Shown: positions 32,689 to 41,934, numbered from the stretch's first letter. The stretch: DNA of 64,000 nucleotides from Flavobacterium sp. ACN6 (GCF_002304005.1 NZ_MRCQ01000008.1:214275-278274), one strand, 5' to 3'. Notes: generated from the letters alone by a model not told the origin. Program-made: numbers and translations.

Positions 32689-33705
32689 TTATTGGGCTGG
32701 AAATATGGTTTTCCAATCGTCTTTCATGCTGATTACATGATATTTGTATTTGGCAGCTGTACTTAGAGATAAATTATCCTTTTCCTGATAATTGTATTCT
32801 CTGATAGAATCGTTATGATTTACGATCATTTGAAAAGAAGGATATTTACTTCCTGAAGAATATCTTAACATAGCAAGATCACCGGCCCCGCCTTCATTAC
32901 CGCAGGCAAAAACGGGTCTTTGACCAATGTGCAATTGTATACCGACTGGTTTTCCTGCTTTATCATCTAAAAGATCTAAAGCTGGCAGTCTTTTTACGCT
33001 GTTTGTTGCATCATCAAAAACATATTTAAAAGATGTTCCTACTACTTGTTCTTTTGGAATACCATAAAAATCGGATGAAATAGCACGCACCAGTTCAATC
33101 GTACCTCCAGTAACAATGAAAGTTTTGAATCCGTTTGCGCGTAGGTAATTCAAAAGCTCCAATTGAGGCTGGTATCTGATTTGTTTTAATGCTGTATTTT
33201 TTCCAGGATATTTGGCACCTGAGAAGAACTCTTTTGTAGAAGCTTCAAATTCATCTTCTGTCATGCCTGTGTGTGTTGCAGCTACTAATTCGATAAGAGC
33301 TTTATCGCCGCCCTTTTCAAAAAAAGTTTTGTCTTTTTCGACAACAGCTTTAAAAGGTTGTTTTTGTGCCAATGCCGGATTGGCTTCTACCATTTTCTTT
33401 ACTCTGTAAAAAGCAAATAATTCCTGAACATAAGGTTTTTCAGCCCAAAGTGTTCCGTCATTATCAAAAGTGGCTATTCTATTTTCTATCGGAATAAAAT
33501 CCGGACTTCCTTCTTTAGTAACTTTTGTAACATAATCTATAATGTCTTTTTTTAGGGCACCATCATTCCAACTTGGTAATGGATCTCCAGTTGTAACCGT
33601 GGCTGCTGTACTGTCTTTAGTACTTGTAGTGGTAACCGTATCTGATTTTTTGCACGAACCTAATAACAATAAAAATAGGGGTACAATATATAATTTTCTA
33701 TACAT
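32689..33705 (-). CDS. HAD-superfamily phosphatase lipoprotein
   Basis: A 338-residue lipoprotein (VPLFLLLLGSCKKSD, Cys at about 18) with a HAD phosphatase fold: motif I FDNDGTLWAE with the nucleophilic first Asp, motif II in FIVTGGTIE and a late GNEGGAGDLAML motif IV. The segment after motif I (YVQELFAFYRVKKMVEANP) resembles exported phosphoserine-phosphatase-like HAD proteins. It lies between two sulfatase genes on the same strand, 95 bp upstream of sulfatase 1 and 73 bp downstream of sulfatase 2, so it is likely part of the same functional unit. A phosphoester or phospholipid-headgroup substrate is possible but not shown. Confidence 0.85.
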   Translation of the reverse strand: MYRKLYIVPLFLLLLGSCKKSDTVTTTSTKDSTAATVTTGDPLPSWNDGALKKDIIDYVTKVTKEGSPDFIPIENRIATFDNDGTLWAEKPYVQELFAFYRVKKMVEANPALAQKQPFKAVVEKDKTFFEKGGDKALIELVAATHTGMTEDEFEASTKEFFSGAKYPGKNTALKQIRYQPQLELLNYLRANGFKTFIVTGGTIELVRAISSDFYGIPKEQVVGTSFKYVFDDATNSVKRLPALDLLDDKAGKPVGIQLHIGQRPVFACGNEGGAGDLAMLRYSSGSKYPSFQMIVNHNDSIREYNYQEKDNLSLSTAAKYKYHVISMKDDWKTIFPAQ

Positions 33706-33729
33706 GATCTTGATTTTTAAGTTATTGAA

Positions 33730-33758
33730 AAGCTTGAGTTATGGGGTAACTCAAGCTT
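33730..33758 (-). terminator. Perfect hairpin downstream of sulfatase 2
   Basis: AAGCTTGAGTTA and TAACTCAAGCTT form a 12-bp perfect stem around TGGGG, between sulfatase 2 and the HAD gene. The following T run is short, so it may be an attenuator or processing site. Confidence 0.65.
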
Positions 33759-33777
33759 ATTATTTTTTATTCCTATT

Positions 33778-35463
33778 TTATTTTTTCTTCTTTGTTGCTT
33801 TTGCACTTGCATCATCAACACTTTCTTTACCATCATGAGGCATTATATTTTTCTCAATAAATGCCTTAGCTTTTATACCATTAAGTGTTTGTCTAAGAAC
33901 ATTTGTTGGGTTAAAACTAGGTGGAAATGAGCGTGGTGGATATTCTTTAAATGTTTCAGCGAAAGCAAAAACTTCCTGCATCATTCCGTATGCGCTCCCT
34001 ACGTGATTAAGGTTCCAGTCCCAAAAAGTATTAGAAGTAATATCTGCTCTTTCAAACGGATCCTGCATAAGATTAAATATCTTTTGAAGACGAAGCTCTG
34101 TAAAAGGTTCTGCCCAAACTCCCATAGTTCCTTCTTTTCGCTGTTCAGCAAAAACATATTTGTAATCTCCTTGTCTTAAACATACTAATTGCCCGTCATC
34201 ATCAGCATAGAAGAACTTATCTCTAACACTTTTTCCAGAGCCGCGAAGCAAGGCAGATTGATCAAATCCATCTAAGTGCACTTTATAATTTTTGCCATTA
34301 GCATTATATCCTGTTAGCAATTTTTTAATTAAATCTGGCTCTCCTGCAATGGAGGCCAATGTTGGCATCCAATCGTTATGTGACATAATTTCATTGCTAA
34401 CTTGTCCTGGTTTAATAACCCCAGGCCAGCGAACAATACATGGAACGCGGAAAGCACCTTCCCAGTTTGTGTTTTTTTCTGAGCGAAATGGTGTCATTGC
34501 ACCATCTGGCCATGTATTCATGTGCGGGCCGTTATCTGTAGAATAAACGACAATAGTATTATCAGCAATTCCTAAATCATCTAATACTTTTAAAATGCTT
34601 CCAATAGTTTCATCATGTTCGATCATACCATCGATATATTCACTATCACCATGTGTATATCTTCCTCTATGTTCTGCTCTAACATGAGTGCGAAGGTGCA
34701 TACGTGTAGCATTGAACCAGCAGAAAAATGGTTTACCCGCTGCATGCTGTCTTTTAATAAAATCAATAGCGGCTGCAGATGTTTCGTCATCTACAGTCTC
34801 CATTCTCTTTTTAGTAAGCGGACCTGTATCTTCGATTCTTTGTTTTCCCACTTTTCCAAAACGGACATCAGGAATACTAGTATCATCCACATTTGTTGCT
34901 GCGCATTTCAAAACTCCTCTTGGTCCAAATTTTTTGACGTAGGCTGGGTCTTTAGGATAATCTGGTAATTCTGGTTCTTCTTCTGCATTTAAGTGATACA
35001 GGTTTCCAAAGAATTCATCAAATCCATTTACGGTTGGTAAACTTTCGTTACGGTCTCCAACGTGGTTTTTACCAAATTGTCCAGTTGCATATCCTAAGCT
35101 TTTCATAACTCCCCCTATAGAAGGATCCAGCTGACTCATACCCATAGGAGCACCTGGAAAACCAACTTTAGTTAGTCCGCTTCGAATTCCATGTTGTCCT
35201 GTCAAAAATGCGGCACGTCCTGCAGTACAGCTTTGCTCTCCATAATATTGTAAAAAGCGTATTCCCTCATTGGCGATTCGATCAATATTGGGAGTCGTAT
35301 ACCCCATCACACCGTCACTGTAAGCACTAATATTAGTTATACCAATATCATCTCCCCACATAACTAGAATATTGGGCTTTTTATTCTGAGCATTCGCCTC
35401 AACTATTGTGAAGCATACTAATGCGAAAAGCATTATGGCATTTCTAAGTTTACTCTGTTTCAT
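33778..35463 (-). CDS. Exported arylsulfatase-like protein 2
   Basis: A 561-residue sulfatase with a signal peptide (MLFALVCFTIVEANAQ). The metal-binding start is NILVMWGDDIGITNIS, the formylglycine motif is SCTAGRAAFLTGQ (Cys79; C-x-A-G-R in place of C-x-P-S-R), and YSTDNGPHMNTWPDGAMTPFRSEK supplies later active-site residues. The pattern GDDIG...CTAGR is that of the Pseudomonas-arylsulfatase-like branch. The C-terminal lysine-rich tail (DASAKATKKKK) is unusual. It is the first gene of the minus-strand envelope series and has two palindromic sites upstream (35701-35770). It shares only moderate similarity with sulfatase 1. Confidence 0.88.
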   Translation of the reverse strand: MKQSKLRNAIMLFALVCFTIVEANAQNKKPNILVMWGDDIGITNISAYSDGVMGYTTPNIDRIANEGIRFLQYYGEQSCTAGRAAFLTGQHGIRSGLTKVGFPGAPMGMSQLDPSIGGVMKSLGYATGQFGKNHVGDRNESLPTVNGFDEFFGNLYHLNAEEEPELPDYPKDPAYVKKFGPRGVLKCAATNVDDTSIPDVRFGKVGKQRIEDTGPLTKKRMETVDDETSAAAIDFIKRQHAAGKPFFCWFNATRMHLRTHVRAEHRGRYTHGDSEYIDGMIEHDETIGSILKVLDDLGIADNTIVVYSTDNGPHMNTWPDGAMTPFRSEKNTNWEGAFRVPCIVRWPGVIKPGQVSNEIMSHNDWMPTLASIAGEPDLIKKLLTGYNANGKNYKVHLDGFDQSALLRGSGKSVRDKFFYADDDGQLVCLRQGDYKYVFAEQRKEGTMGVWAEPFTELRLQKIFNLMQDPFERADITSNTFWDWNLNHVGSAYGMMQEVFAFAETFKEYPPRSFPPSFNPTNVLRQTLNGIKAKAFIEKNIMPHDGKESVDDASAKATKKKK

Positions 35464-35700
35464 GATAAAAAAATTCGTTAATGATCTTGTTATTTATATG
35501 AGTTTTGTAAATCCAAAAAAATAATAGGAGAAAAATGCAATTTCAAAAAACACTTTTGCCAGATGCGGCTGTATTCTTTTAAGATGTTTCAGATTTATTT
35601 TTTAAATGAAGAATCTGAAATGTTTTTTTAACTTTTTTTTAAGCTTCTCAAAATTAACTAATTAATAAGCCAAGAATCGCATTTATATGGCATGAGCTTG

Positions 35701-35770
35701 TTTCATATTATAAAATGAAACAACAAAATTTAGGAATTTGAAACAATACGTTTCATTTTATAAAATGAAA
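35701..35770. promoter_or_regulatory. Two TTTCAT-N8-ATGAAA palindromes spaced 50 bp
   Basis: TTTCATATTATAAAATGAAA (35701-35720) and the perfect palindrome TTTCATTTTATAAAATGAAA (35751-35770) are 50 bp apart, about five helical turns. They lie ~240-300 bp upstream of sulfatase 2 and look like operator sites for a dimeric regulator. Confidence 0.5.
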
Positions 35771-36010
35771 CAGAGAAAAGTGATGGGAATTTACAAGAAA
35801 ATGGCTTTCAGTATAAATCAGAAAAGATTGATGTTCCTTTAAAGGAAGAGTAAAAATTATTACTACAACATAATAGTTTTCTATAAATGAAATATTTTTT
35901 TTTCCGTTTCACACAAGAAAAGTATTTTAGAGGGAAAAGAAATAAAAAATTACCCTCAAAAAACATAAAGTTTATTAGGGACAAAAAAATAGTTAATAGT
36001 GTAAACAAAA

Positions 36011-36037
36011 AAAGCCGTTTACATTGTAAACGGCTTT
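36011..36037 (-). terminator. Terminator of pyk
   Basis: AAAGCCGTTTACA (36011-36023) pairs with TGTAAACGGCTTT (36025-36037); on the minus strand it is followed by a T run. It lies 22 bp beyond the pyk stop. Confidence 0.85.
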
Positions 36038-36058
36038 TAGAAAATTTTATAAAAATAA

Positions 36059-37492
36059 TTATTCGATTTCAGATACTCTCATCGTGTTAACCATTCCTTT
36101 ATCTTTAATTGGCATTGCAGCAAGATTAATTAAATAATCTCCTTTTTGTGCATATCCTTTTTCAACTGCAATTTGATTTACGTCTGTTACAGTATCATCT
36201 GTACTTTCGTCATTATCATAATAGAAAGATTTAACTCCCCATAATAAATTCAATTGTGTTAAGATTCTTCTGTTTGAAGTAAATACTAAAATATGAGCTG
36301 TTGATGGTCTCCAAGCCGAAATTTGGAAAGCTGTATAACCGCTGTTTGTTAAAGTACAAATTGCTTTAGCTTCAATTTCGTTCGCTAATAAAGCTGCTTG
36401 GTGGCAAACTGTTTTAGTTACAAAACGTTTTGTTTTAATTTGAGGTGTATTTTGTGGAACCTGAATAAGAGGAGAATTCTCTACTGCTTCACAAATTTGA
36501 GTCATTCTTTGAATTACTTGTACTGGATAGTTTCCTGTAGCAGTTTCTCCAGACAACATTACAGCATCTGCACCGTCCATTACTGAGTTAGCAACGTCAT
36601 TTACTTCTGCTCTTGTTGGCGTTAAACTTGTAATCATTGTTTCCATCATTTGTGTAGCAACGATAACAGGAATTCTAGCCGTTTTTGCTCTGCGGATCAA
36701 ATCTTTTTGAACCAAAGGTACTTCGTGAGCAGGAAGTTCAACTCCAAGATCTCCACGAGCTACCATTAAACCATCGCAATATGCTACAATTTTATCCATG
36801 TTCTCAAGAGCTTCCGGCATTTCAATTTTAGCAATAATTGGAATTTTAACTTCAGAATGCTTAGCAATTAATTCTTGTAAATCTTGTAAATCGCGTGGTG
36901 TTTTTACAAACGAAAGTGCGATCCAGTCTACTTTTTGCTCAATTGCAAAAATAGCATCAGCAATATCTTTTTCAGTTAAAGCTGGTAAAGAAATCTTTGT
37001 GTTTGGAAGATTAACTCCTTTTTTAGATTTTAATTCTCCACCTTGAATAACTTTAGCAACAACTTCTGTTTTTTTATCTGTTGAAACAATATCAAAAATA
37101 AGTTTACCATCATCAAGCAAAATGCGCTCTCCTGGGTTAACATCATTTGGGAAGTTTTGATATTTCATGAACACTTTTTGAGCCGTTCCGATAACATCTT
37201 CTGCAGTTGTAAAAGTGATTTCATCACCGTCGTGTACTACAGTACCTTCTTCCATTACACCAACTCTAAGTTTTGGTCCCTGTAAATCTCCTAAGATTGC
37301 AGTAGTATAACCAAACTCTTCGTTTAAGCCTCTAATAATATTAATCTTTTCTTTTACTCCTTCGTAATCTGCATGCGAAAAATTGATTCTAAACACATTA
37401 ACCCCTGCGTCGATCATATCTTTAATGATCTCTCTTGTACTACAAGCCGGGCCAAGTGTAGCAACAATTTTGGTTTTCTTGTTTGTTAACAT
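36059..37492 (-). CDS. pyk: Pyruvate kinase
   Basis: A 477-residue glycolytic enzyme converting phosphoenolpyruvate and ADP to pyruvate and ATP. Landmarks include the start KTKIVATLGPACSTREIIK, INFSHADYEG, the catalytic lysine in IIAKIEMPEALENMD, MVARGDLGVELP, and ATQMMETMITSLTPTRAEVNDVANSVMDGADAVMLSGETATG. Length is normal and the C-terminal regulatory domain is present. The order pyk, IPExxVDY protein, rnc, fabF, acpP on one strand is a conserved Bacteroidota arrangement. A good terminator follows. Confidence 0.97.
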   Translation of the reverse strand: MLTNKKTKIVATLGPACSTREIIKDMIDAGVNVFRINFSHADYEGVKEKINIIRGLNEEFGYTTAILGDLQGPKLRVGVMEEGTVVHDGDEITFTTAEDVIGTAQKVFMKYQNFPNDVNPGERILLDDGKLIFDIVSTDKKTEVVAKVIQGGELKSKKGVNLPNTKISLPALTEKDIADAIFAIEQKVDWIALSFVKTPRDLQDLQELIAKHSEVKIPIIAKIEMPEALENMDKIVAYCDGLMVARGDLGVELPAHEVPLVQKDLIRRAKTARIPVIVATQMMETMITSLTPTRAEVNDVANSVMDGADAVMLSGETATGNYPVQVIQRMTQICEAVENSPLIQVPQNTPQIKTKRFVTKTVCHQAALLANEIEAKAICTLTNSGYTAFQISAWRPSTAHILVFTSNRRILTQLNLLWGVKSFYYDNDESTDDTVTDVNQIAVEKGYAQKGDYLINLAAMPIKDKGMVNTMRVSEIE

Positions 37493-37497
37493 TTTTT

Positions 37498-37986
37498 TTA
37501 AAAAATTAGATTGTTTTTTGATTTTATTTTATCTGTATCTACAGCGTAAATAGCTGCAATACTTTCTATGGTATTTAATTTTTGTTGAATTTCTGAAAAA
37601 TTAAGCGCCTCTTCGCTATTGTCTATTTTCAGGAAAAAATCGACTTTTTTAAATTCAGGAAGTAAATGAATTGTTGTAGAAACCTCACTTGTTTCATTAG
37701 AAAACAAATTCTGAAAATCATTCGTACTCACAGAAATGATTTCATTTTTATTCTGAATTAAATTCCAAGAAACAGCTTTTTCTTCATCATAATAATAGAA
37801 TCTAGAAAAATTTGCTTCTCCTTCCTTAGTTTGAGCATGGATCTCGTTTTTGCTCTTACTTAAGTTTATCGGAAGGATTTTATTTATAAAATAGGCTAAT
37901 CTATAATCTTCTAATGAAGTATGAATTGCCATTAAATAATAATCAATTTCGTCAAATTCGTCTAAATCCAATCTATGAATAGCCAT
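37498..37986 (-). CDS. IPExxVDY family protein
   Basis: A 162-residue cytoplasmic protein of the Bacteroidota-specific IPExxVDY family; the ATG at 37986 (MAIHRLDLDEFDE) gives the typical start. The name-giving motif appears as LPEFKKVDFFLK, a variant of IPExxVDY. The N-terminal DEFDEIDYYLMAIHTSLEDYRLAYFIN is characteristic. Function is unknown, but the gene is almost always between pyk and rnc, as here (5 bp before pyk). It is likely in one transcription unit with pyk. Confidence 0.88.
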   Translation of the reverse strand: MAIHRLDLDEFDEIDYYLMAIHTSLEDYRLAYFINKILPINLSKSKNEIHAQTKEGEANFSRFYYYDEEKAVSWNLIQNKNEIISVSTNDFQNLFSNETSEVSTTIHLLPEFKKVDFFLKIDNSEEALNFSEIQQKLNTIESIAAIYAVDTDKIKSKNNLIF

Positions 37987-38111
37987 GTCTTGAAAAATCA
38001 AGTTGTAAATATACTATTTCTAAACGGAGCTTCAACAGTTATGACATGCTTGTTTTGTTAAATTATAAACGAAAACGTTATAGCATTGTGATACTTACAA
38101 CATTTTTGCAG

Positions 38112-38852
38112 CTATTTCTTGTCAATTTTCTCTTGAAATGCAAAATAAGCTCTTTGAGATGCTTTCTCTTCGGCTTTCTTTTTTGAAGTTGCTCTCGCTC
38201 TTGCAACCACTTTGTCATCAATACTTAATTTAACACCAAATAAGCGCTGGCCGTCTATGCCGTTATCTTCAAAAATGTCATAATGAAAAATTCTTTTTTC
38301 TTTCTGGCACCATTCGATAACAAGACTTTTATAACTTATAACTTTTCCCTCAAGCCGTGCAATATCGACATAAGGTGTTACTACTCTTTTCTGGATAAAT
38401 TTTTCGCAGAAAGGATAGCCTCTATCTAAATAAATAGCTCCAATAAGAGATTCAAAAATATTTCCATGAATATTTTCTCCAAAATGCTGAATCGGCACTT
38501 TACTCTCTACAAACTGTACTAAATTTAAATCTTTCCCTAATTCATTCAAATGCTCACGGCTCACAATTTTTGAACGCATTTTGGTTAAATAACCTTCATC
38601 GCCATTTGGTGCTTTGTTAAATAAATGTGCAGCAATTACGGCACTTAACATCGCATCTCCTAAAAATTCCAAGCGTTCGTAATTGATAGGATGCCCATTC
38701 TGATCTAGCTTATTAGAAGAGCGATGCGTAAAGGCTCTCCTATAGAAATCAATATTGGCAGGCTGAAAACCAAGAATTTTCTGAATAGTGTCAAAAAAAA
38801 TCCCGTCTTCTAGAGAACGGGATTTAGAAAATATTTTTTTGATAATATTCAT
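38112..38852 (-). CDS. rnc: Ribonuclease III
   Basis: A 246-residue double-strand-specific endoribonuclease involved in rRNA and mRNA processing. The signature NYERLEFLGDAMLSAVI is present, along with GNIFESLIGAIYLDRGY with the second catalytic acidic residues, and a C-terminal dsRNA-binding domain (YKSLVIEWCQKEKRIFHYDIFE through ARATSKKKAEEKASQRAYFAF). It lies 9 bp downstream of fabF, so they are co-transcribed. Given the sRNA array nearby at 47.8 kb, this enzyme is a natural candidate processor of structured RNAs, but no specific link can be shown. Confidence 0.96.
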   Translation of the reverse strand: MNIIKKIFSKSRSLEDGIFFDTIQKILGFQPANIDFYRRAFTHRSSNKLDQNGHPINYERLEFLGDAMLSAVIAAHLFNKAPNGDEGYLTKMRSKIVSREHLNELGKDLNLVQFVESKVPIQHFGENIHGNIFESLIGAIYLDRGYPFCEKFIQKRVVTPYVDIARLEGKVISYKSLVIEWCQKEKRIFHYDIFEDNGIDGQRLFGVKLSIDDKVVARARATSKKKAEEKASQRAYFAFQEKIDKK

Positions 38853-38861
38853 ATACAGAAA

Positions 38862-40115
38862 TTAGTCAGCTAGTTTTTTAAACAATACACAAGCATTGTG
38901 TCCACCAAAACCAAATGTATTACTCATAGCAACATTTACCTCTCTTTTTTGAGGCTTGTTTAAAGTAAGATTCAATGATGGATCAATATTTTCGTCAACA
39001 ACTGTATGGTTAATCGTTGGAGGAACAATACTGTGTTTCATTGCTAAGATAGAAGCAATTGCTTCAATAGCTCCGGCAGCACCAAGTAAATGTCCTGTCA
39101 TTGATTTTGTTGAGTTGATGTTGATGTTTTTAGCATGTTCTCCAAAAACTTTACTGATCGCTTTTAACTCAGCAACGTCTCCTAATGGAGTAGAAGTTCC
39201 GTGAGTATTAATGTGATCTACATCTTCTGGGTTCATTCCAGCGTCTCTCAAAGTATTTTCCATTACGGCAATTACTCCAATTCCTTCTGGATGTGGTGCA
39301 GTCAAGTGATAAGCATCAGACGACATTCCGCCTCCGCCAATTTCACAATAGATTTTTGCACCTCTTGCTTTAGCATGTTCGTAATCTTCAAGAACCAAAG
39401 CTCCTGCTCCTTCTCCTAAAACGAAACCATCTCTGGTTGCATCAAAAGGTCTTGAAGCTGTTTCTGGACTTTCGTTTCTTGTAGATAAAGCGTGCATAGA
39501 ACTAAAACCTCCCATACCTGCAATTGTAACTGCTGCTTCAGAACCACCAGAAACAATAACATCACACATTCCTAAACGAATGTAGTTGAAAGCATCGATT
39601 AAAGCATTTGCAGAAGATGCACATGCAGAAACCGTAGTATAATTTGGTCCCATATACCCGTTACGCATAGAAATGTGCGCAGGAGCGATATCGGCAATCA
39701 TTTTAGGGATAAAGAACGGATTGAACTTTGGAGTTCCATCACCTTTAGCATAATACATTACTTCGTCTTGGAAAGTTTCTAAACCTCCAATTCCTGCTCC
39801 CCAGATAACACCAACTCTTTGTTTGTTTACGTTATCATTTGTAATTCCAGCATCTTTAATAGCTTCATCACTGGCAGCAATTGCATATTGTGCAAATTTA
39901 TCTAATCTACGAGATTCTTTGCGGTCCATGTAATCTTCAATGTTGAAGTTTTTTACTTCGCAGGCAAATTTCGTTTTATGCTTTTCTGTATCATAATATG
40001 TTATAGGAGCCGCTCCGCTAACCCCATTCAAAAGTGCATCCCAGTATTCCTGGATATTATTCCCGATAGGAGTAAGTGCACCTAATCCTGTTACAACAAC
40101 TCGCCTTAATTCCAT
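38862..40115 (-). CDS. fabF: 3-oxoacyl-ACP synthase II
   Basis: A 417-residue condensing enzyme that elongates acyl-ACP in fatty acid synthesis. The catalytic cysteine lies in TVSACASSANALIDAF, the two histidines in HINTHGTSTPLGD and KSMTGHLLGAAGAIEA, and the C-terminus has SNTFGFGGHNACVLF. Start MELRRVVVTGLGALTPIGNN is standard. It is followed 9 bp later by rnc and preceded by acpP with a 237-bp gap containing a long inverted repeat. Core gene, normal length. Confidence 0.97.
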   Translation of the reverse strand: MELRRVVVTGLGALTPIGNNIQEYWDALLNGVSGAAPITYYDTEKHKTKFACEVKNFNIEDYMDRKESRRLDKFAQYAIAASDEAIKDAGITNDNVNKQRVGVIWGAGIGGLETFQDEVMYYAKGDGTPKFNPFFIPKMIADIAPAHISMRNGYMGPNYTTVSACASSANALIDAFNYIRLGMCDVIVSGGSEAAVTIAGMGGFSSMHALSTRNESPETASRPFDATRDGFVLGEGAGALVLEDYEHAKARGAKIYCEIGGGGMSSDAYHLTAPHPEGIGVIAVMENTLRDAGMNPEDVDHINTHGTSTPLGDVAELKAISKVFGEHAKNININSTKSMTGHLLGAAGAIEAIASILAMKHSIVPPTINHTVVDENIDPSLNLTLNKPQKREVNVAMSNTFGFGGHNACVLFKKLAD

Positions 40116-40244
40116 AAATATGTATTTTGTACTTTAAACAAATAAAACCCATGCTTTCTTAACATATATGTTACTTAAGAGCCATGGGAATTACAATATA
40201 AATATATCTTTTTGATTGAAAATCAATCGAAATTTAAATTTAAA

Positions 40245-40352
40245 AAAATAATAACACCCGATTTTTATAAATTCCAATTTTTTAAAAACAAATTCCAATT
40301 TTGGAATTTGGATATTCAATTTTGGAATTTTTAAAATTCGGGTGTGGTATTA
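40245..40352. repeat. Long inverted repeat between acpP and fabF
   Basis: AATAATAACACCCGA near 40245 is complementary to TCGGGTGTGGTATTATTA near 40338, enclosing several AATTCCAATTTTGGAATT-type repeats. Such 'ttggaattt' units recur at 41340-41400 and 42550-42600. It may end or attenuate the acpP transcript before fabF. Confidence 0.5.
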
Positions 40353-40589
40353 TTATTTTTTAGCTTCCTCGATATAAGAAATAGCTTGACCAACAGTAGC
40401 AATGTTTTCTGCTTGATCGTCTGGAATTTGAATATCAAATTCTTTTTCGAATTCCATAATAAGCTCAACAGTGTCTAATGAGTCAGCTCCTAAATCATTA
40501 GTGAAGCTTGCTTCTGTTACAACTTCGTTTTCGTCAACACCTAATTTGTCTACGATAATCGCTTTTACTCTTGATGCAATGTCTGACAT
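40353..40589 (-). CDS. acpP: Acyl carrier protein
   Basis: A 78-residue acidic carrier protein. The phosphopantetheine-bearing serine is Ser37 in [19 protein letters not shown], preceded by the standard helix [20 protein letters not shown]. Sequence and length are canonical. It is immediately upstream of fabF, the usual pairing for fatty acid elongation. The separate stem between them may let ACP be expressed more strongly than fabF. Confidence 0.98.
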   Translation of the reverse strand: MSDIASRVKAIIVDKLGVDENEVVTEASFTNDLGADSLDTVELIMEFEKEFDIQIPDDQAENIATVGQAISYIEEAKK

Positions 40590-40764
40590 AATCTTTAATT
40601 TTAGAATTTAATTTGTTGGCAAAAATAAAAAACTTTATTTTAAAACAACTATTTAGTTTATAAATGTGACACTAATTTATAAAATTAATTTCAAGAAAGG
40701 TCTTTTAAAGCTATTTATTTTCGATTTTTATTCCGTTTTTTGCATTCTCAAAATAAATTCTATT

Positions 40765-41343
40765 ATGAAAAAAATTATCGTTTTTGCCTCAGGATCAGGA
40801 ACTAACGCAGAGAACATTATAAAATATTTTTCGAACATCGAAATTGCTAAAGTGGTTTCGATTTTTACAAATAATGCTTCGGCAAAAGTTATTGACAGAG
40901 CAAAAAATCATCAAATTCCAGTCGAAATCTTCTCAAAAAACGAACTTTTAGAGAGAAACCTACTACAAAAAATACAAAAAATCGACCCGGATTTGATCGT
41001 TCTTGCTGGTTTCCTATTGAAATTCCCCGAAAACATAATTGAGCAGTATCCGAACAAAATAATAAATATCCATCCAGCACTTTTACCTAAATATGGCGGC
41101 AAAGGAATGTATGGAATGCATATACACAGAGCAATAGTAAATAATAAAGAGAAAGAAACCGGAATCTCTATTCATTATGTAAATGAAAATTATGATGAAG
41201 GCGGTATTATTTTTCAAGCCAATGTAGTCTTAACAGACGAAGATACACCTGAAACTGTTGCAGAAAAGATTCATGAATTAGAGCAAACCCATTTTCCTGA
41301 GATCATTCATAAAATTCTGGAAGATTCAAATTCCAAAAATTAA
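40765..41343 (+). CDS. purN: Phosphoribosylglycinamide formyltransferase
   Basis: A 192-residue enzyme using 10-formyltetrahydrofolate for the third step of purine synthesis. The ATG at 40765 (MKKIIVFASGSGTNAENII) gives the family start; an in-frame extension upstream is implausible. Landmarks: SGSGTNAENI, PDLIVLAGFLLKFPENII, the catalytic INIHPALLPKYGG and GISIHYVNENYDEGGIIFQ. It is divergent from acpP. The following rnhA gene is 62 bp away and the spacer carries flavobacterial 'ttccaaatt' repeats. Confidence 0.95.
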   Translation: MKKIIVFASGSGTNAENIIKYFSNIEIAKVVSIFTNNASAKVIDRAKNHQIPVEIFSKNELLERNLLQKIQKIDPDLIVLAGFLLKFPENIIEQYPNKIINIHPALLPKYGGKGMYGMHIHRAIVNNKEKETGISIHYVNENYDEGGIIFQANVVLTDEDTPETVAEKIHELEQTHFPEIIHKILEDSNSKN

Positions 41344-41405
41344 ATTCCAAATTCCAATTTTTAGATCGCAGAAATCTGCAATCTAAAATTTAAAATCTAA
41401 AATAA

Positions 41406-41882
41406 ATGGCTCACGAAGTACATATATATACCGATGGTGCTGCAAAAGGAAATCCTGGAAACGGAGGTTACGGCGTAGTAATGGAATTGGTTGGAACACC
41501 GCATAAAAAAGAATTTTACGAGGGTTTTCGTCTTACTACTAATAATAGAATGGAACTTCTGGCTGTAATTGTTGGTTTAGAAAAACTGAAAAACCCAAAT
41601 ATGAAAGTCTTGGTAATTTCAGATTCTAAATATGTTGTGGATTCTGTTGAAAAGAAATGGGTCTTAGGCTGGGAAAAAAAGAAATTCGCCGGCAGAAAAA
41701 ATCCCGATTTATGGAAACGTTTTTTAATCGTTTACCGAAAACATCAAGTTGGTTTTAAATGGATAAAAGGCCACAACAATCATCCGCAAAACGAACGCTG
41801 TGATCAGCTTGCCGTTATGGCATCTCTTCAGCCTAAACTTTCTGTAGATGTTTATTACGAAACCATAGGATCTAAAGAATAA
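41406..41882 (+). CDS. rnhA: Ribonuclease HI
   Basis: A 158-residue enzyme that degrades RNA in RNA-DNA hybrids. The acidic catalytic residues are visible: Asp in IYTDGAAKGNPGNGGYG, Glu in NNRMELLAVIVGLE, Asp in VISDSKYVVDSVEKKWVLGW and the late Asp in NERCDQLAVMA, after KWIKGHNNHPQNE. Length and order are normal. A terminator follows, and the next gene is convergent. Confidence 0.96.
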   Translation: MAHEVHIYTDGAAKGNPGNGGYGVVMELVGTPHKKEFYEGFRLTTNNRMELLAVIVGLEKLKNPNMKVLVISDSKYVVDSVEKKWVLGWEKKKFAGRKNPDLWKRFLIVYRKHQVGFKWIKGHNNHPQNERCDQLAVMASLQPKLSVDVYYETIGSKE

Positions 41883-41887
41883 AAAAA

Positions 41888-41910
41888 AACGCATCAATAA
41901 TTGATGCGTT
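41888..41910. terminator. Bidirectional terminator between rnhA and DUF6249
   Basis: AACGCATCAA and TTGATGCGTT form a 10-bp stem around TAA, flanked by A and T runs, between convergent genes. Confidence 0.88.
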
Positions 41911-41934
41911 TTTTGTACTAACTTAAATGCTTAC

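Larger units (their letters stand above)
35464..36058. other. Intergenic region with two palindromic sites
   Basis: No gene is supported. Apart from the pair of TTTCAT...ATGAAA palindromes and the pyk terminator, the region is plain AT-rich DNA. The sulfatase 2 promoter must lie in it; I find no strict TAnnTTTG with a TTG partner. Confidence 0.45.

Noticed and set aside
35686..35702. Possible sigma-54 promoter (TGGCATGAGCTTGTTT) near the palindromes
   Set aside because: The -12 part lacks the GC element, and it points away from the sulfatase gene.
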